Shown: positions 25,167 to 37,616, counted from the stretch's first letter. The stretch: 64,000 bases of DNA from Morella rubra (GCA_003952965.2 CM025851.1:8225647-8289646); one strand, 5' to 3'. Program-made: numbers and translations. Notes: generated by a model not told the origin, from the sequence alone.

Positions 25167-26025
25167 TCAGACCGATACAAGGTGAATAACAAGTCCAACA
25201 GTTTTCAAGAAGTACTCATAATCGTTATTGTCTTTGAAGTACACATCCTTGAGTTTTAGGAAGGTTTGTAACGTGAGCAAACTATCCGAACCGGCCTGGT
25301 GACTCTTTCCCGCCGAGCGATCCACCCTCAGAACCTTGGATACCCTCTCTAAACCCCAGCGCGTAGAAAGTCCCCCCAGAACTTGATCATGTGCTTCAGA
25401 TCGTACACCTTAGGCCCAAAGAAGTTCTTCACTAACCTCATAAACGTCGCGAGATCGGAGGGTAATGGTTTGTTCGTCAAGATCTTGAGGAGATACCCGA
25501 AATCGCAATCCCCGTGGAACGTGATCCAACTATGGCTTTCCCCAAACAACATGCCTGAACTCATCATAGCCGTGCAAAGTCGCGAGAATCAATACCCTTC
25601 TCTCGGTTCTTGGCGAAATCAATTCCTTGGGATTCCAATAAGTCGATGGAGTCTGGATTTTGAAGGTCCCATTCGACGTCGAAATCCCGAAAGTTGAATT
25701 CCCAGACGTAGCAACACCCGTTACCGAGATTCGGAAGATTTCCTTCGGCATCACAGAGACTCAGACCCAACTGGATGATCTTCGTAGCATCAACGTTGGC
25801 CTTCATTACTTGGTACCTGACGACCGGAGCGATTCGAGGGGAGAGAGCGCAGCCAGGGAAAGCTCCGAGTTGAGAGTAGACAGTGCCTGGAAATTCTGTA
25901 TCAATGGCGATGAGAGGATACCGGAGGAGGGCATCGTTGATGGTGCGGAATTCTTGTTCGAGGTTGTCTTGCCAGACTTCGCACACAACAACGGGAAGCT
26001 GAGGAGCCATTGCGAATGAATGCAT
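25167..26025 (-). pseudogene. CAF1: CCR4-NOT deadenylase CAF1, broken by two frameshifts
   Basis: A full-length, intronless CAF1 (POP2/CNOT7-like) coding region of about 286 codons on the minus strand, starting at MHSFAMAPQLPV (26025) or MAPQLPV (26010). CAF1 shortens mRNA poly(A) tails in the CCR4-NOT complex, and plant members are often stress-induced and naturally intronless. All four DEDD catalytic acids are in place: IAIDTEFPG (Asp42, Glu44), the HGDCDFGYL Asp, and the Asp of [10 protein letters not shown]. The frame is lost at about 25567, after DFARL, where one base is missing so that ATGATGAGT is read as tandem stops. It is lost again at about 25372-25377 in a run of six G after HMIKF, again minus one base. 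Conservation continues on both sides up to LVIHLVSV and the stop at 25167. This means either recent pseudogenisation or sequence errors. A TATA box sits upstream, so it may be transcribed. Confidence 0.9.
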
Positions 26026-26060
26026 TACAATATGACCAACGAGGTGTGTCGGCCAAGGCA

Positions 26061-26066
26061 TATATA
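26061..26066 (-). promoter_or_regulatory. TATA box upstream of CAF1
   Basis: TATATA on the minus strand, 36-41 bases before the first ATG at 26025. The short distance favours either a very short 5' UTR or use of the second ATG at 26010. Confidence 0.5.
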
Positions 26067-27439
26067 GATGACAAATCCCACTGGACGCGTCGCAGGATCC
26101 TTTGGATTGCCGCCGAAACCTAAATTCATATACCGCCTTAATCTGCGTAGGGAAAAATAAAAATAAATAAATAATATATATATATATAGAAAAAACAGTA
26201 ATTAAAAGAGTCTGGGAAGGATGAATTAATCAATTAAAAGCTGTTATGCGTGCCGCGTACAGCACGTGCAGCCAAAGATGAGTCTACCACCCCAACCAGC
26301 CGAAGATAAAAAGAGATGAAAGATAGCTTCTCATCTAACCAATGGTTATAAAATTCTCCTTTTTTTGTGTTCATATTAATTTTTATTTTTACTTCTTAAA
26401 CGAGGGGTCGTTTTTGAACCGTATTAGCATGGCACGATGCCATTGATCAACAGATGAAAAAATAGGGTAGAGACAAGAATATGTATGTACTATGAGAAGC
26501 TCGCCTGTTAAGTTTCAAACACACCGGCAACCTCTAATTGTTTGATTTGGACTGCCCCAATATAATAATCTAAATAAATCCGCTCCATATATTTATAAAG
26601 TCGATTGAGTTTCAAATGAAATTCATTAAGGAGGAAAATTTCAAAATTTTCTCATAGACTTGCTCCGTATTTTGAACTCTTTATTTTGAGGATATCTTTA
26701 TCTTTTCAAATTTTGAAAGACTCATTACCCTCTTGAATATTTTGACTAAACTTATTCAAGATTTTCAAATAAATAAAAAATAAAAACTTAATTTAAATTT
26801 AAATTTAGTAAGGAATTTTGTGAACAACTCAAACACTAACATCATAAACAAGATAATGATGGAAGAGAAAAATGATATCACCCTCTACTCTAGTTATGAA
26901 TTATGACTGCAGCATCTCTAAGTTGATATCATCAGAAGCATTTTGTAACGGGCTGAAAATACGAGAGAAAGAATCTAGAAAGCCCACCAAAAAAAAAAAA
27001 CTTAGAAAGAAGGAGCTCGACTAATTGCGTGGTCCCGAGAAAGTCGCACAAAGGCTGCATGAATAACTGGGTCAATTAGGCTTGTTAGAAAGGCCTAAGA
27101 ATTTAGGAGTTGGTTAGATAGGCCCAATGGCTATGAATATGGAATAAGCAGTATTCAAGAGAAGAATGGTGCTCTAATATCTTGAGCCTATCCACTTCGA
27201 AATTGGCCACTATATTTTCCTTTGAGCATTTTTCTTTCAATCTAAACACTTTTCAATTACAATTTCTCCTTACTATGCCAAAAAAATCCAAAAAGAATAG
27301 GTTCGTTACACATTTGGGTTATTTTCACCTTAATTCACTTTTGAGGATGATGGGAATAAAAACTTCGGAGAGCCAATTGCATTCGGGTACTTTCTTTTAA
27401 GGCCGCAATCCAAAGAGTATGATTTGCCAGGATTCAACT

Positions 27440-28500
27440 ACATAAGGAATCCCGAATCTAGAGGGTTCCATAAAGACCACTATATATGTAAATCTCATAT
27501 AATATTTAATTGGGGTACTTTAATTTCGTCGTTACTCGTTTTAAGGAGCTCGCTTGAAACAAAAAAAAGGAGTAATCTGAACCTACGAATACCTCAAAGA
27601 AGAAATGTCCAAAAAAGGGAGAATTAATATGGTTGGTGTTGGAGTCATTTGTTGGATGCAAAAAGTCTCATTTGCAGGAAGTTATAAGCACTGTGCATTG
27701 AACGCCAGTGAAGGCTTCAAATTCCTATAACTCTCGAAGTTGTTGGACGTTTCATTCGTTGGAAAAGTGATAGGAAAGCTTGGACAGATGCAGAAACGTT
27801 CAAAAGGTACAAATGTCAAGTACTTGTCATGTTCTCCCAAGTCTTATTTTGGGTTTAGAAAATTATTCGGTTATTAGGTATATTTCTCTTAGAGTTACAT
27901 CTTACCGTTCGAACAGAAAATTAGGATCTCATCTTAGAAATTTACTCATTTCATAAAAACCAAGTCAAATATTGTTACTCAAAAGTCAAATACTTGGAAA
28001 ATAAAGTATAGCTTCTTGATTTGTTCAGTTCAAACTGGTACGAAGCCAAGGGGCTAGGGCCATATTTTTTTCATGGGGTTTTGACAAATTTAATGTTTTA
28101 TTTATTTTAACCTCAAAAGTATATATTTTTTTAATGTAAATGACATCAGTTGTCAAATTTTGTCTTCATCCCTGGATACAATCATAGCTTTTATCCAGGG
28201 CCATAACAATGCTTGTCACGCCAAAACCAGGTTCTAGCTCTCATACAACGTCGGCCCGCACTCTGAACAGTGAACATGATGCATAGCTCAGCTGCCCACA
28301 AGCATTTACTAGTCGCAACGCAATATGCACTATACTTTATGCCGTCCAACCAATGGCTACAAAATCTTCCTGCAATGTGCTTTTATTATATTTATTTTTC
28401 GTTCTCAAACGAGTGTAGTACTTTTTGTTCTCCCAATAGGGTCCTTGCACCGTGTTAGGACGGCAAGTTGCCATTGATCAACAGAGGAAAATGGGGTAGA
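27440..28500. repeat. Segmental duplication, copy B
   Basis: Diverged direct copy of three separated pieces of copy A in the same order: about 27440-28040 matches 21150-21690, 28195-28345 matches 24945-25055, and 28345-28500 matches 26318-26480 (shared TGCCATTGATCAACAGA and ACCAATGG). Copy B lacks everything that lies between those pieces in copy A, namely the phytocyanin gene with its foldback element and the CAF1 coding unit. Confidence 0.75.
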
Positions 28501-30050
28501 AAACGGAAATTAACAAACAGAGACTCGTCTAGTAATTGGTAGTCTCTAGGCCCACGTACGATGCCCACATAAAGTATAACTGCTTCGCGACAGAGCTGGC
28601 TAAATCTTTGCTCAACCTTGGGGCGGATCAAAGGACAAAGTTGCTTGAAGTTCGTCACCACTCACCAACTTGATTTCTTCTCTTATCTCGTTTTGCGAAG
28701 TTCTTCGCGGATTTTCTGTCGTGTTCTGCAGCGAGTTGTTTGCTTACTCATGTACACGCAATATTTTAGTTTGTTTAGTACTCAAAAACAAAAGTAGTCC
28801 TTCCTAAAAGACTACCCACTTGCATGGTCAAGTAATTTCAGGGCATAGCCCTTTTCTTGGTCCCTTAGTAATCTACCATCTTAGGAGTTAGGAAAATGCT
28901 ATTACATATTAAAAATCGACCGAGAGAAAGTTTTCAAATTGTAACGCAGTTTCTACTACATTTCATATCAGGAAGAGCCAATTGTCTAGTTCTTAGATTT
29001 TATTTTTGTTTAGGGAGTAACAAAGGAACTTTGGACACCCTATCATATGCTCCGAGTTCGAATGAATCTAGTCTCATATTCACACAAGTTAGGTTTAATG
29101 GTATAACAAATTTAGGAGAGATTGACCAACCTACTGATCAGTTTCCTATTTAAGTCGCGACTTTTTTTGAGTAAGTAGCGGTTTGAATTCCTGACACGCA
29201 CACTCTCATAGACTCTCAACTGCCACTTAAGATGCTTGAATAGATTTTGAGTCTTGAATTCATTCTCCTCTTTCCTTACCTTTTCCCTGCCTCATTTTCA
29301 TTTCTCCATAATCCTTCCAAACAAGAAATGTAAAGCTACAAAACGAGAATACATTTTCCAAACATATTGTCCTGCCCCTTCAAATTAACTATTCTTTCCA
29401 TGAACCTGTTGTTTTCTTTTTAAAAAAAAAAACCATATTGTTCATGGACCAAGTGTCTTGTACTTTCTTTTTTAAAATCTTGGATAGTTTATATAGAATC
29501 CAAACTTATGCTTCAATTATGATTTGAGCTAATGTATCTATATTTTTAATTCTTTTTATGCATTTTTTTTCATACAATTATATATTAGTTTGCATATAAC
29601 GAAATACCCTATGTACTACAAAATAAAAAAATATATATTTTAAAGTCTTAAGTTTGGAGACGTTCTATGAGATTTTTAGAATTTAAAGTGTTTTGAGAAT
29701 TTTTAAGTGATGTTAAAGTTATTAGTATGTTGCAGAAGTTGTTGACTTGTATTGATATTTAAATATGTTCAGTTTGTAAATTTTAAAATGTATATATATT
29801 TTAAAATACAAATCAAAATCAACAAACCCTTTAATTCCATTCCAACAGAGAGATTCCACTCAGCCTCTTGCGGATTCCCCAACTGCGGTTAAGTTTGAAT
29901 TTACCCTTTGTGCTAATGGAAAAGCATGCCAAATAATTGAATAAATTGAACGTGTGACACGGTGAAAGGTCAGCATCATTCGTACGGAAGTTCTTGGTTT
30001 CTATTTTCTCAAGTGTAATGAGTACGCTTAGAAGAAAAAAAAAAAAAAAA

Positions 30051-30279
30051 AGATAAATACAAAATCAGTCCTTGTAATATACGTAATAATCGAATTAATC
30101 CTCATAATAATAAAAATATAAAATTAGTTCTTTTGGTTTCACTTTCGTTTATCATTGGTCTTTTATCAAGATTGATTTTATGCTTTTATGAAATCAGAGA
30201 CATTAATTTTATACTTTTATTATCACAAGACTAATTCAATTTTTACATATACCATAAGGACTAATTTTATATTTATCCC
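30051..30279. mobile_element. MITE with inverted-repeat structure
   Basis: The left end GATAAATACAAAATCAGTCCTT is an imperfect inverted copy of the right end AAGGACTAATTTTATATTTATC, and the pairing continues inward for much of the roughly 230 bp. It lies between two exact 16-base copies of AAGTGTAATGAGTACG (30011-30026 and 30291-30306). No coding capacity. Confidence 0.65.
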
Positions 30280-30320
30280 AAGAAAAAGGAAAGTGTAATG
30301 AGTACGACATACGTATCCAG

Positions 30321-30357
<37 letters not shown>
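30321..30357. repeat. 37-base poly(A) tract
   Basis: An unbroken A run following a second GAGTACGACA-type motif. It is probably the tail of a retroposed fragment or a simple slippage repeat. Length in the assembly may be unreliable. Confidence 0.9.
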
Positions 30358-30360
<3 letters not shown>

Positions 30361-30775
30361 AAAAGAGTACGACAAACGTGAAAAATCTATTCCAACTTAC
30401 TCTTGGGTGGCCAATTTCTTTATTTATTTTTTTCTACGGGTGGCCAATTTCTTTAACTGTTTAAGTGAAAAATATCTATCCGACCTCGTGCTTTTGGGTC
30501 GGCCAATTTCATAACCTATTCTTTTGGGCGGCTAGTTTCATGAACGGTGCAGTCAAGGTTGCAACTTGTCTACGTAGCCACCAGCAAAGGAGAAAAAAAA
30601 ATCTTCATAAAACAATAAAATAAAACTGAAGAAAATAGAAAACAAATGAAAATAAGCTTCTAGCAAACATTAGAAATCTCTTTCGGCGTGATCCCCAAGA
30701 CGTCTTTTCTTTGTGTTCGTTTGATCAACTTGCTCGCAATAAAACCTTAGCGTCACAGTAAAACTCGGAGACACA

Positions 30776-30953
30776 GGGGCGTTTGTTTACTGAAGAGGAA
30801 TTTTTTTTAAATTTTGAGAATTTTTTGAGTTTATTGAAATTTATAAAGAGTGTGAAGTATATAAGTAAAAGTGTGAAGTTTATTGAGATTTATAAAATAT
30901 ATTTAGTGTGATAGAAATTTTAAATCTTAAAAAATTAAGCAAACAAATACTCC
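30776..30953. mobile_element. Small AT-rich MITE, GTTTGTTT-ended family
   Basis: The left end GGGGCGTTTGTTTACT and the right end AGCAAACAAATACTCC are imperfect inverted repeats. The inside is AT-rich with TTTATAAAATATATTTAGTGTGA-like sequence, also present in the sequence at 34297-34490. No coding capacity. Confidence 0.6.
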
Positions 30954-31305
30954 AAATGTAGCATCTCAGCACACATATCATGAGTCACAATATTTTTGTT
31001 GCGATAAGAATTCGGCTAAATAAATCCCGGACGCGTGAAGTAATATCCCAGCTCACGTATCATTTAAATCACAATATTTTTGTCAGAGGGATTGGATCGG
31101 CGCTGATATTATTTTTCTTAAATTGGATATTGTGGGACAGAGCTGTTAAGATTTATAGCCTTATAATAATATTCAGAGAGCAAGGACAACCAATAAAATA
31201 ATTTGCTATCAATAATGTCATGTCTCTAATATATCTTGCTAAAGTCTACTACGTCCACGTGGACCTATGACAGCTATCATACTTGTACCTACCATAGTGC
31301 AAGAT

Positions 31306-31640
31306 ATGTTTTTTTCCAATTTGAATATTTTCTAATGTCCTAACTCCTATGGAGGCTTGGCCGTGGACGTGACCAAAGAATTACGTGTACTACGGTCTAA
31401 ATTTAAAATATTTATTTATTATATTTCATCTGGCCCTATGTATTAACAGCTGATATATATCGCCGACATATTAGGAAAAATTAGTGTAATCCAAATGGAG
31501 TAATTAATATATTGATATGTATGTTATATTAGCTAAATTTAATTATTTTAGCAGCAAAGCCATAAATGCTAAGAGCCTTCCCACATGTTAATCTAGTTAG
31601 CCGTAGTGTTTGGCTCACAAAAGTTTCGGAGTTTAAAAAT
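31306..31640. repeat. Local tandem duplication, copy 1
   Basis: Matches 31996-32300 in the same orientation. Shared tracts are CCAATTTGAATATTTTCTAATGT, GACGTGACCAAAGAATTACG and AATCCAAATGGAGTAATTAA, with scattered differences. The repeat distance is about 690 bases. Both copies end next to a MITE-like GTTTGGCTC... sequence. Non-coding. Confidence 0.85.
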
Positions 31641-31995
31641 TAGGGTAATATATAGGGGATGTTTGATTATAAAAATGTTAGGTATTGGAGTTGGTGAAAA
31701 AGTGAAGAAAAAGATTATTTGAACAATTTTTTTATATTTATTTGAAGTGAAAAGTAATAATTTGATTAGGAGAGAAAATTTTGAAGAATTATTTTATTAG
31801 GGTAAAAATTTTGAAAGGTAGAAATGTTGAGGCTAAAACATCTACGATTGTTTACCTTTTAATTATGAGCCCATTGCAAACTCTCCCTCCTAATCATGAA
31901 AACGTATTTAACTTTCGAAAATCATCAATATACACCCCATCCAAATAAGCTATCAAATAAAAACACATGTATAATGATTAAAATGCCCTCAAGAT

Positions 31996-32300
31996 ATTTT
32001 GTTTCCAATTTGAATATTTTCTAATGTCGTAAGGAGGCTTGCCTTTGGACGTGACCAAAGAATTACGTGTGCTACGGTCTTATATTTTAAATATTTATTT
32101 CTTATATTTCATAGGGCTCTATAAATTAACGAGCGGATATACATCTCCAAGGTACGTAGTGGGCAAAATTGATATAATCCAAATGGAGTAATTAATATAT
32201 TGTTAGCTGAATTTAATTATTTTAGTAGTAAAGCAATAAATGTTGAATAGCCTTTCCACATGTTAATCTAGACTAACTGTGTCATTTGGCTCTCAAAATT
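31996..32300. repeat. Local tandem duplication, copy 2
   Basis: Second copy of the 31306-31640 segment, ending about 270 bases beyond the stop of the minus-strand LURP-one gene. Non-coding. Confidence 0.85.
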
Positions 32301-32573
32301 TTAAAATTCTTAAAATTTTGGTATATAAAAATAAGAGAAAATTTGGAAAAATAGATAATTGTAATGACTTTTTTATATTTATTTTGATAAAAAAAAATTG
32401 TTTTATTACGTCAAATCAAAATTTTGGAAGCCGATAACCACCTAATTAGAGAAATAATGCCACAAATATCTAGAGACAAGACAAAGGAGTTCCCTATCAA
32501 CAAGACCGTCCATATATTACAAAGTAAAACAACAGAGAAAGAAATAACAACTTTTTTTAAAAAAAAAGTCCTA

Positions 32574-33774
32574 CTAATCCTCTGTGATAGGCTCCACCTG
32601 AACACTCTCATGGACATAATCATCACCGTCGATCTGATCAAGAACAAGCACCAATCCCATGGCAAAAGCCCCGTCAAAGCCAGGCTTGAGAGAAAGAGAG
32701 AAAACGTCCTTGCCAAGCACCACATTGGTGGAGGCGTCCACTTTGCGTCTGATCTCGGCCACCAATTCCTTATCGGCGTTGAAGATCGTGCAGCATCGTT
32801 GCCCGAAGTTGCCCTCGATCTGGTACTCCTCCCCTGGGTTCTCGAAGACCTCCACGCTCATGCTTGACCGTCCGAGGATCGACGATCTCCGCACGCTGAA
32901 GATCGGCTTCTGGCCCTCTATTCTCTCCCCTAGAAAGCCCTCCCACCTGTTGTGCAGACTCGGCCTCTGTTTCACAGATGAAACAGTCTTTCGAGTTAGC
33001 TAACCGAGTGCTGAAAAGGAACGATTTAAGAAGCAGTAAAATGGGAAATACTTTTAAATGTTCGATGACCAAAAACGGTAACTTAGAAGACACACTATCC
33101 ACGTTCACCGTCGTCTTTCACAAAAAAGTGACCCCTCGCCGAGTTGACTCGGCATTGCTCAGGCAAACGAGTCATGAGTTACTCTGTCGGGAAACTCGAA
33201 CAAAAAGGAAAAGACGATAAACCCAGACAGCCCGTTTAGGCTCCTTGCATGTTCAAAAATTTTCCGTGCCTGATGCAGGAAAGGTACATCATATTCAACT
33301 ACTCTCCGAATTGACTCGAATAGTCAAAAGATGCATAATTTATCGGAGGAGCCCAGAACAAAAAACAGTATAATTTGGCCAGAGGACTGGTTGCAAAGAG
33401 GATTCGAACCTGTCCCCTCAAAGCAAATCTGGAACCGGCCTAACCCTTTTCTGGATAACTTCCTAAGTAGTATACGTTTGGGTGAAACTTAACACTAACA
33501 TGACTAACCCAGTGGACTAATCCATAGCAGCAAAAAGCTACATTACCTTTCTCCGGACGGTGAGGAGGCACCTTCCGTTAGCATCCATGAGGACGATTTC
33601 ACCTCTGTCGCGGTCGTCGGGCCCGTACGAGTCGACTCGGAAGACCAACTCACCCTTGCAATCGTACACAGTGAACCCATCATGAGCAAAGAAAAGAGAG
33701 GTCTTGAGAACGGTGAGATGCGTCTCTTCTTTATGCACGAACCCAGCTTCCACAACAAGGCCGTCTTTCATCAT
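32574..33774 (-). CDS. LURP-one-related protein (tubby C-terminal-like fold)
   Basis: Two exons on the minus strand: 33774-33547 and 32966-32574, with a phase-0 GT-AG intron of 580 bases, giving 206 residues, the normal LURP-one (DUF567) size. Exon 1 carries the family motifs HLTVLKTSLFFAHDGFTVYD and LVFRVDSYG, then EIVLMDANGRCLLTVRRK. The intron follows RRK, the usual site, and exon 2 begins RPSLHNRWEGF. The exon-2 core includes IFSVRRSS, VDASTNVVLGKDVFSL and GFDGAFAMGLVLVLDQI. The domain is predicted to form a 12-stranded beta barrel around a helix. Family members include LURP1, needed for full defence against oomycetes, but the molecular role is poorly defined. Position next to MBD and GH17 suggests orthology to Arabidopsis LURP-one-related 12. 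A (GA)n run (33919-33944) and a TATATAT motif (about 33890) precede the start. Confidence 0.92.
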
Positions 33775-33913
33775 CGACTTCCAGAGTTCCCAAGATTACG
33801 ATCTACAATAACGGAATGGCCTCTCTGTTTTGTGGCTTCGAGATGTATGTAAAACGGAGCTTTGTGGAACAAATCTGAACTCTGGGAGGAAGATATATAT
33901 TGCTGGAGAAAGG

Positions 33914-33948
<35 letters not shown>

Positions 33949-34296
33949 CCGATGAGAACTAGGCTACACGTGCGTCATGGCTTTGTGAAATTAAAATGGA
34001 TGGATGGATCTACCCAGAAAAAAAAAAATGGAGATTTTTTCTTCTTTTGGTAAGCAAATGGAGACGGATCTGGAGTGGTCACTGATTTTTTTTTTTTTTT
34101 TATTGTAGTTGAGTGGTCACTGATTCTTTTTTTTTCTCCGATCTCTTTTAAAAGGCTTATTTTTCCCTATTGAATATTTTGGTAAATGGGTATGGAGCAA
34201 TGTTCCGCGGCAAGCCTTAGGCATAACGCGGTTGCTTTTGGTATGACTGGGTTCAGTCTTTTTATTTTTTATTTTATAAGCAATTGATTTTTTTTA

Positions 34297-34490
34297 GAGG
34301 TGTTTGTTTACTGAAATTTTAGAAAATATTCTCAAAATTTTAAAAATATTTTAAATATTAAAATTTATTGAAGTTTATAAAAAATGTAAAATATATGTAT
34401 AAAAATATAAAATTTATTAAAATTTATAAAATATGTTTAGTATGATAAAAATTTTAGAACCCTAAAAAAATTAGAACGCACTTTGCTCGA
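34297..34490. mobile_element. MITE-like sequence, GTTTGTTT family
   Basis: Starts GAGGTGTTTGTTTACTG and shares the AT-rich core (TTTATAAAATATGTTTAGTATGA) with 30776-30953. The far end is degenerate, so this is probably an incomplete copy. Confidence 0.45.
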
Positions 34491-34792
34491 ATTCTAAGCC
34501 ATTGATTCATTTCACTGGAAAACGGCAAATGGGGTTCGGCAAGGATTACAAGGTCCTCCGTACTAGCCTATAGGCGAAAAGCAAGATACTAAAAAATCGT
34601 TCTTAGGTAGAAAAAAAACCATCAAAAGCTGCCCCACAGCGGGCTTAGTGGGAGCCCGAGTTCAGAGCAGAGTAGGGTCTTTTTTCCTGTGAAAACCATC
34701 AAAAATTGCCTTGCGCTTTTCGTTCAGTCCAATACGAGTCCAGACCGCGTGTGGTTCTTGAGCCCGAAACAAGTTTTGCACTCTCAATTTCG

Positions 34793-34974
34793 GTACAGTT
34801 TGTTTTCTCAATATTTTAGGATATAAAAGTTTTCAGCAAAATAAATAAATTTTAAAATTTTTAATTTTTATTCATATATATTTCACCTTTCACAAATCCT
34901 AATAAATCTCAATAAAATAAAGATTCTCAAAATTTTGAAAATATTCTTCAAAATTTTAACAAACAAACATCCCC
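34793..34974. mobile_element. MITE-like sequence, GTTTGTTT family, opposite orientation
   Basis: Ends AACAAACAAACATCCCC, the inverted form of the GGGG..GTTTGTTT end seen at 30776. The internal sequence is the reverse of that family (TCACAAATCCTAATAAATCTC). The left end CAGTTTGTTTTCTC is imperfect. Confidence 0.45.
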
Positions 34975-37616
34975 TTCGAGTCCCCAGTAGAAAGATCCGA
35001 ATGTCATCTCATATTTGTTGTAATTTTCTTTGAGAGGTTTTTTTAAATCCCTTACAAAAGTTGTTTATAAGTAACGTCTCACATTAACTGGTCAAAAAAA
35101 AAAAAAAGAGACAAAGGGCTAGGTGGGCTTTGGTTAACATTGTTTTAGGTTAACTAATCTTTCTTAAAACAAAGATGGTACAATTCGAGCGCCAAAAACT
35201 CCCCCTGACACAATGTTATGTCATGCACATATTAGAGTTCTTATTTACCTTCATTAAGAATGGGCGCGCGACAAACCAGCTGGGTTTTCATGATTCCCAT
35301 GCCAGTCTGTGCATAGAGCTTTCGCGGGTTCTCTTGTTTGTTCTAAATTTAGAGGACACGAAAAATCTGTCAAGATCTTTTTTTCTCTAGGCATGCCACA
35401 TCTGCATAATTGCAAGCACTAGAAGTATGCAAGATATGCAACAGTAATCTGACAGAGGGTCGACATACTGATGGATTGAAAGGAAAGGATCCGTCCATAT
35501 CAGATGCGTCTTGAACTTGCCGGCCGTGACTCGTGATGCATGATAATCGCATAGAGGTTGCAGAAATTTATGGGCATTCAAACCTACGTAAGATGACTGC
35601 CCCATGTTGAAAAAGTCTCCTGCGCACCGTACGCTGCTAACAGTGAAAGAGGCAATAGCATGAAAATGCTTTGGTCCCACGCTTCCCACCAAAAGTTACT
35701 AGCTAACCCTATCATCTGTCATGTCACCTCGCATTCAAATGGTAAGAAATTCGACATGGGCCATCAGTAGGTGCAAGAAAAATTGGAGTCGAAAGCATGG
35801 TCGACCGCCTGGGCGTGCGTCACGCGGTGTTTAGGTTTTTGCCCTTTGAGTAGTACGAAGTGGAGCAGTAAGATCGGATGAACTGTAAATAGACTTTGTG
35901 GTCTACAACTCTCTCCAATTTGCTCAAGTGTCATTTTCCATGCTTGACACCTGCAACATGTGGGAGTGCTTGACGTTCTAAAAACTCATTGACTATTGTG
36001 GCGATCTTAGTGGGAAACGTATGAAAGTTGCACATGGTGAACAAGGTTCCCCATTCTATCTAGAAGAATACATCCTACTAAATTCAGTTTTTATGACCCC
36101 CAGAAAAATTGCCTCCCATCCTTCGCCTTAGTTGTGGGACAACGGCTACATTTTGTCGCCTAGGCTCAGGGCTGGTCCGTCTACATAATTGACTTCCATT
36201 TTGTAGGGTAGGAGCACAATCATTATCATAATTATCTAGAGAAAGAATTCGTGCGTCCATTTTCCCGATTATGTTCACGGTAAATTAATATCCACAAGTA
36301 GTTGTAAAAGCCATATAATTACTGATTTGAAAGCATATTTATATACACATACGCTTGGTTGTGTTAAAGATGTTTAAATTCTTCTTTTTGGGTGTTTTCT
36401 TTACGTCTAGAGTCGTTTGAAGTACCTTATACGCTCTCTATTGCGTTTCTTGACCTTCCAGTTCCGCGTTGTGCTCTCTAAACCCACAATCTAGAAGCTG
36501 CTTGAGAGAGGCCCAGAGGGTTTAGAAATCGGAGGAGGAAAAACGACACCCTAATGGGATTGGATGGGAGGGTCGTTGAGACACGGAGAGAGATCAAGAA
36601 ATGCGAAAAGAGGAGTTACAATTAATTAAAGGATTGCACTTTTTTTAGATTCCTTCGCAGAGCAAAGTTTCGTGATGGATCGGCAAATTAACACGCTTTA
36701 CTGGGTCGATCGAGGATTAAAACATGTGAAGTTTGGCCGTCGGTCAACGTGATTGATCACGAACCACTTTTTGTGCATATCACCAACAGAAAACGCAATA
36801 ACCTATAAAGCTGTGGATTGAGAATTGCCACATCAAAAGGAGACGAGGAGATGCAACAAGTTTCTCTCGGATGGTCCGAATTGTGTTGAAAAGTGGATGG
36901 TAGGTGAAGTGCCTTGCTGGGTCTTTGTCTCACACACCGACGTTACAACTTTATGGGAACTTCCCTCCATGGCAGGCCTGGTGGTGGCATTGCTCACTCT
37001 GACCCAAAACACAAGAACATTTGGTAAATGCGATTAGAGCGTACCCAATGCCAAATTCTTACAGCTAGGACGTTCCATTGGAACAAAACCAGTGGATCAG
37101 TCCATTCACAAAAACCTCTCAAACTTTAATGAGAAAATTGAGTGATATGCATGTGTCATCAGCCTCCTTCGTCCTCAAGGTACGTAAAAGGCATGAGTGA
37201 AGGTAAGGGAAACAAGAAAATAGCAACGCAAAGATTGAGAGTAACTCTAACAAACGCAGCCGAAAGAAAATTTTCATGAAAAGGAAAACGCCCTACTTCT
37301 TTAGACGTACTGTATAAACATGTTTTATATGGGTTCCGAGTTAGCCTTCCAACAAAACGTTTCTTGCTTCACGCTATTTGGCATGTCGTGCTTCAGGTAA
37401 TATGCAGGAGTGTGCGTTTGTGGTTTAGGCGTATGATGATGGTCAGCCTAACTATAACATTGAAATGGATTCAAGTAACGGGGTATCCCCACGCCAAGCT
37501 AAAAGCGGATATTGAAGCCTAGTACTTTTTTTGCCTCTTGCTAGGCGAACCCAAGTACTTGTTTTGCTTACAATTGATGTAGAAGTTGGCAAATAGCAAA
37601 TACATAATTATCATCA

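Larger units (their letters stand above)
26067..32573. other. Long intergenic region rich in duplications and MITEs
   Basis: No confident gene in 6.5 kb. It contains the CAF1 promoter side (up to about 26320, with a TA run near 26172-26188), duplication copy A part 3 (26318-26480), copy B (27440-28500), an inverted-repeat MITE (30051-30279), a 37-base A tract, another MITE (30776-30953) and a local tandem duplication (31.3 and 32.0 kb). These are listed separately. Frames such as 28896-29153 have no family motif. Confidence 0.6.

Noticed and set aside
33381..33440. tRNA-like T-arm: GGTTCGAATCC on the minus strand inside the LURP-one intron
   Set aside because: The T stem has a mismatch, and I could not find a matching acceptor stem, D-arm or anticodon arm at the right distances. 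It is too weak to call a tRNA.
35387..35692. 101-codon minus-strand frame
   Set aside because: The composition is protein-like but there is no recognisable motif, and I could not attach splice partners.
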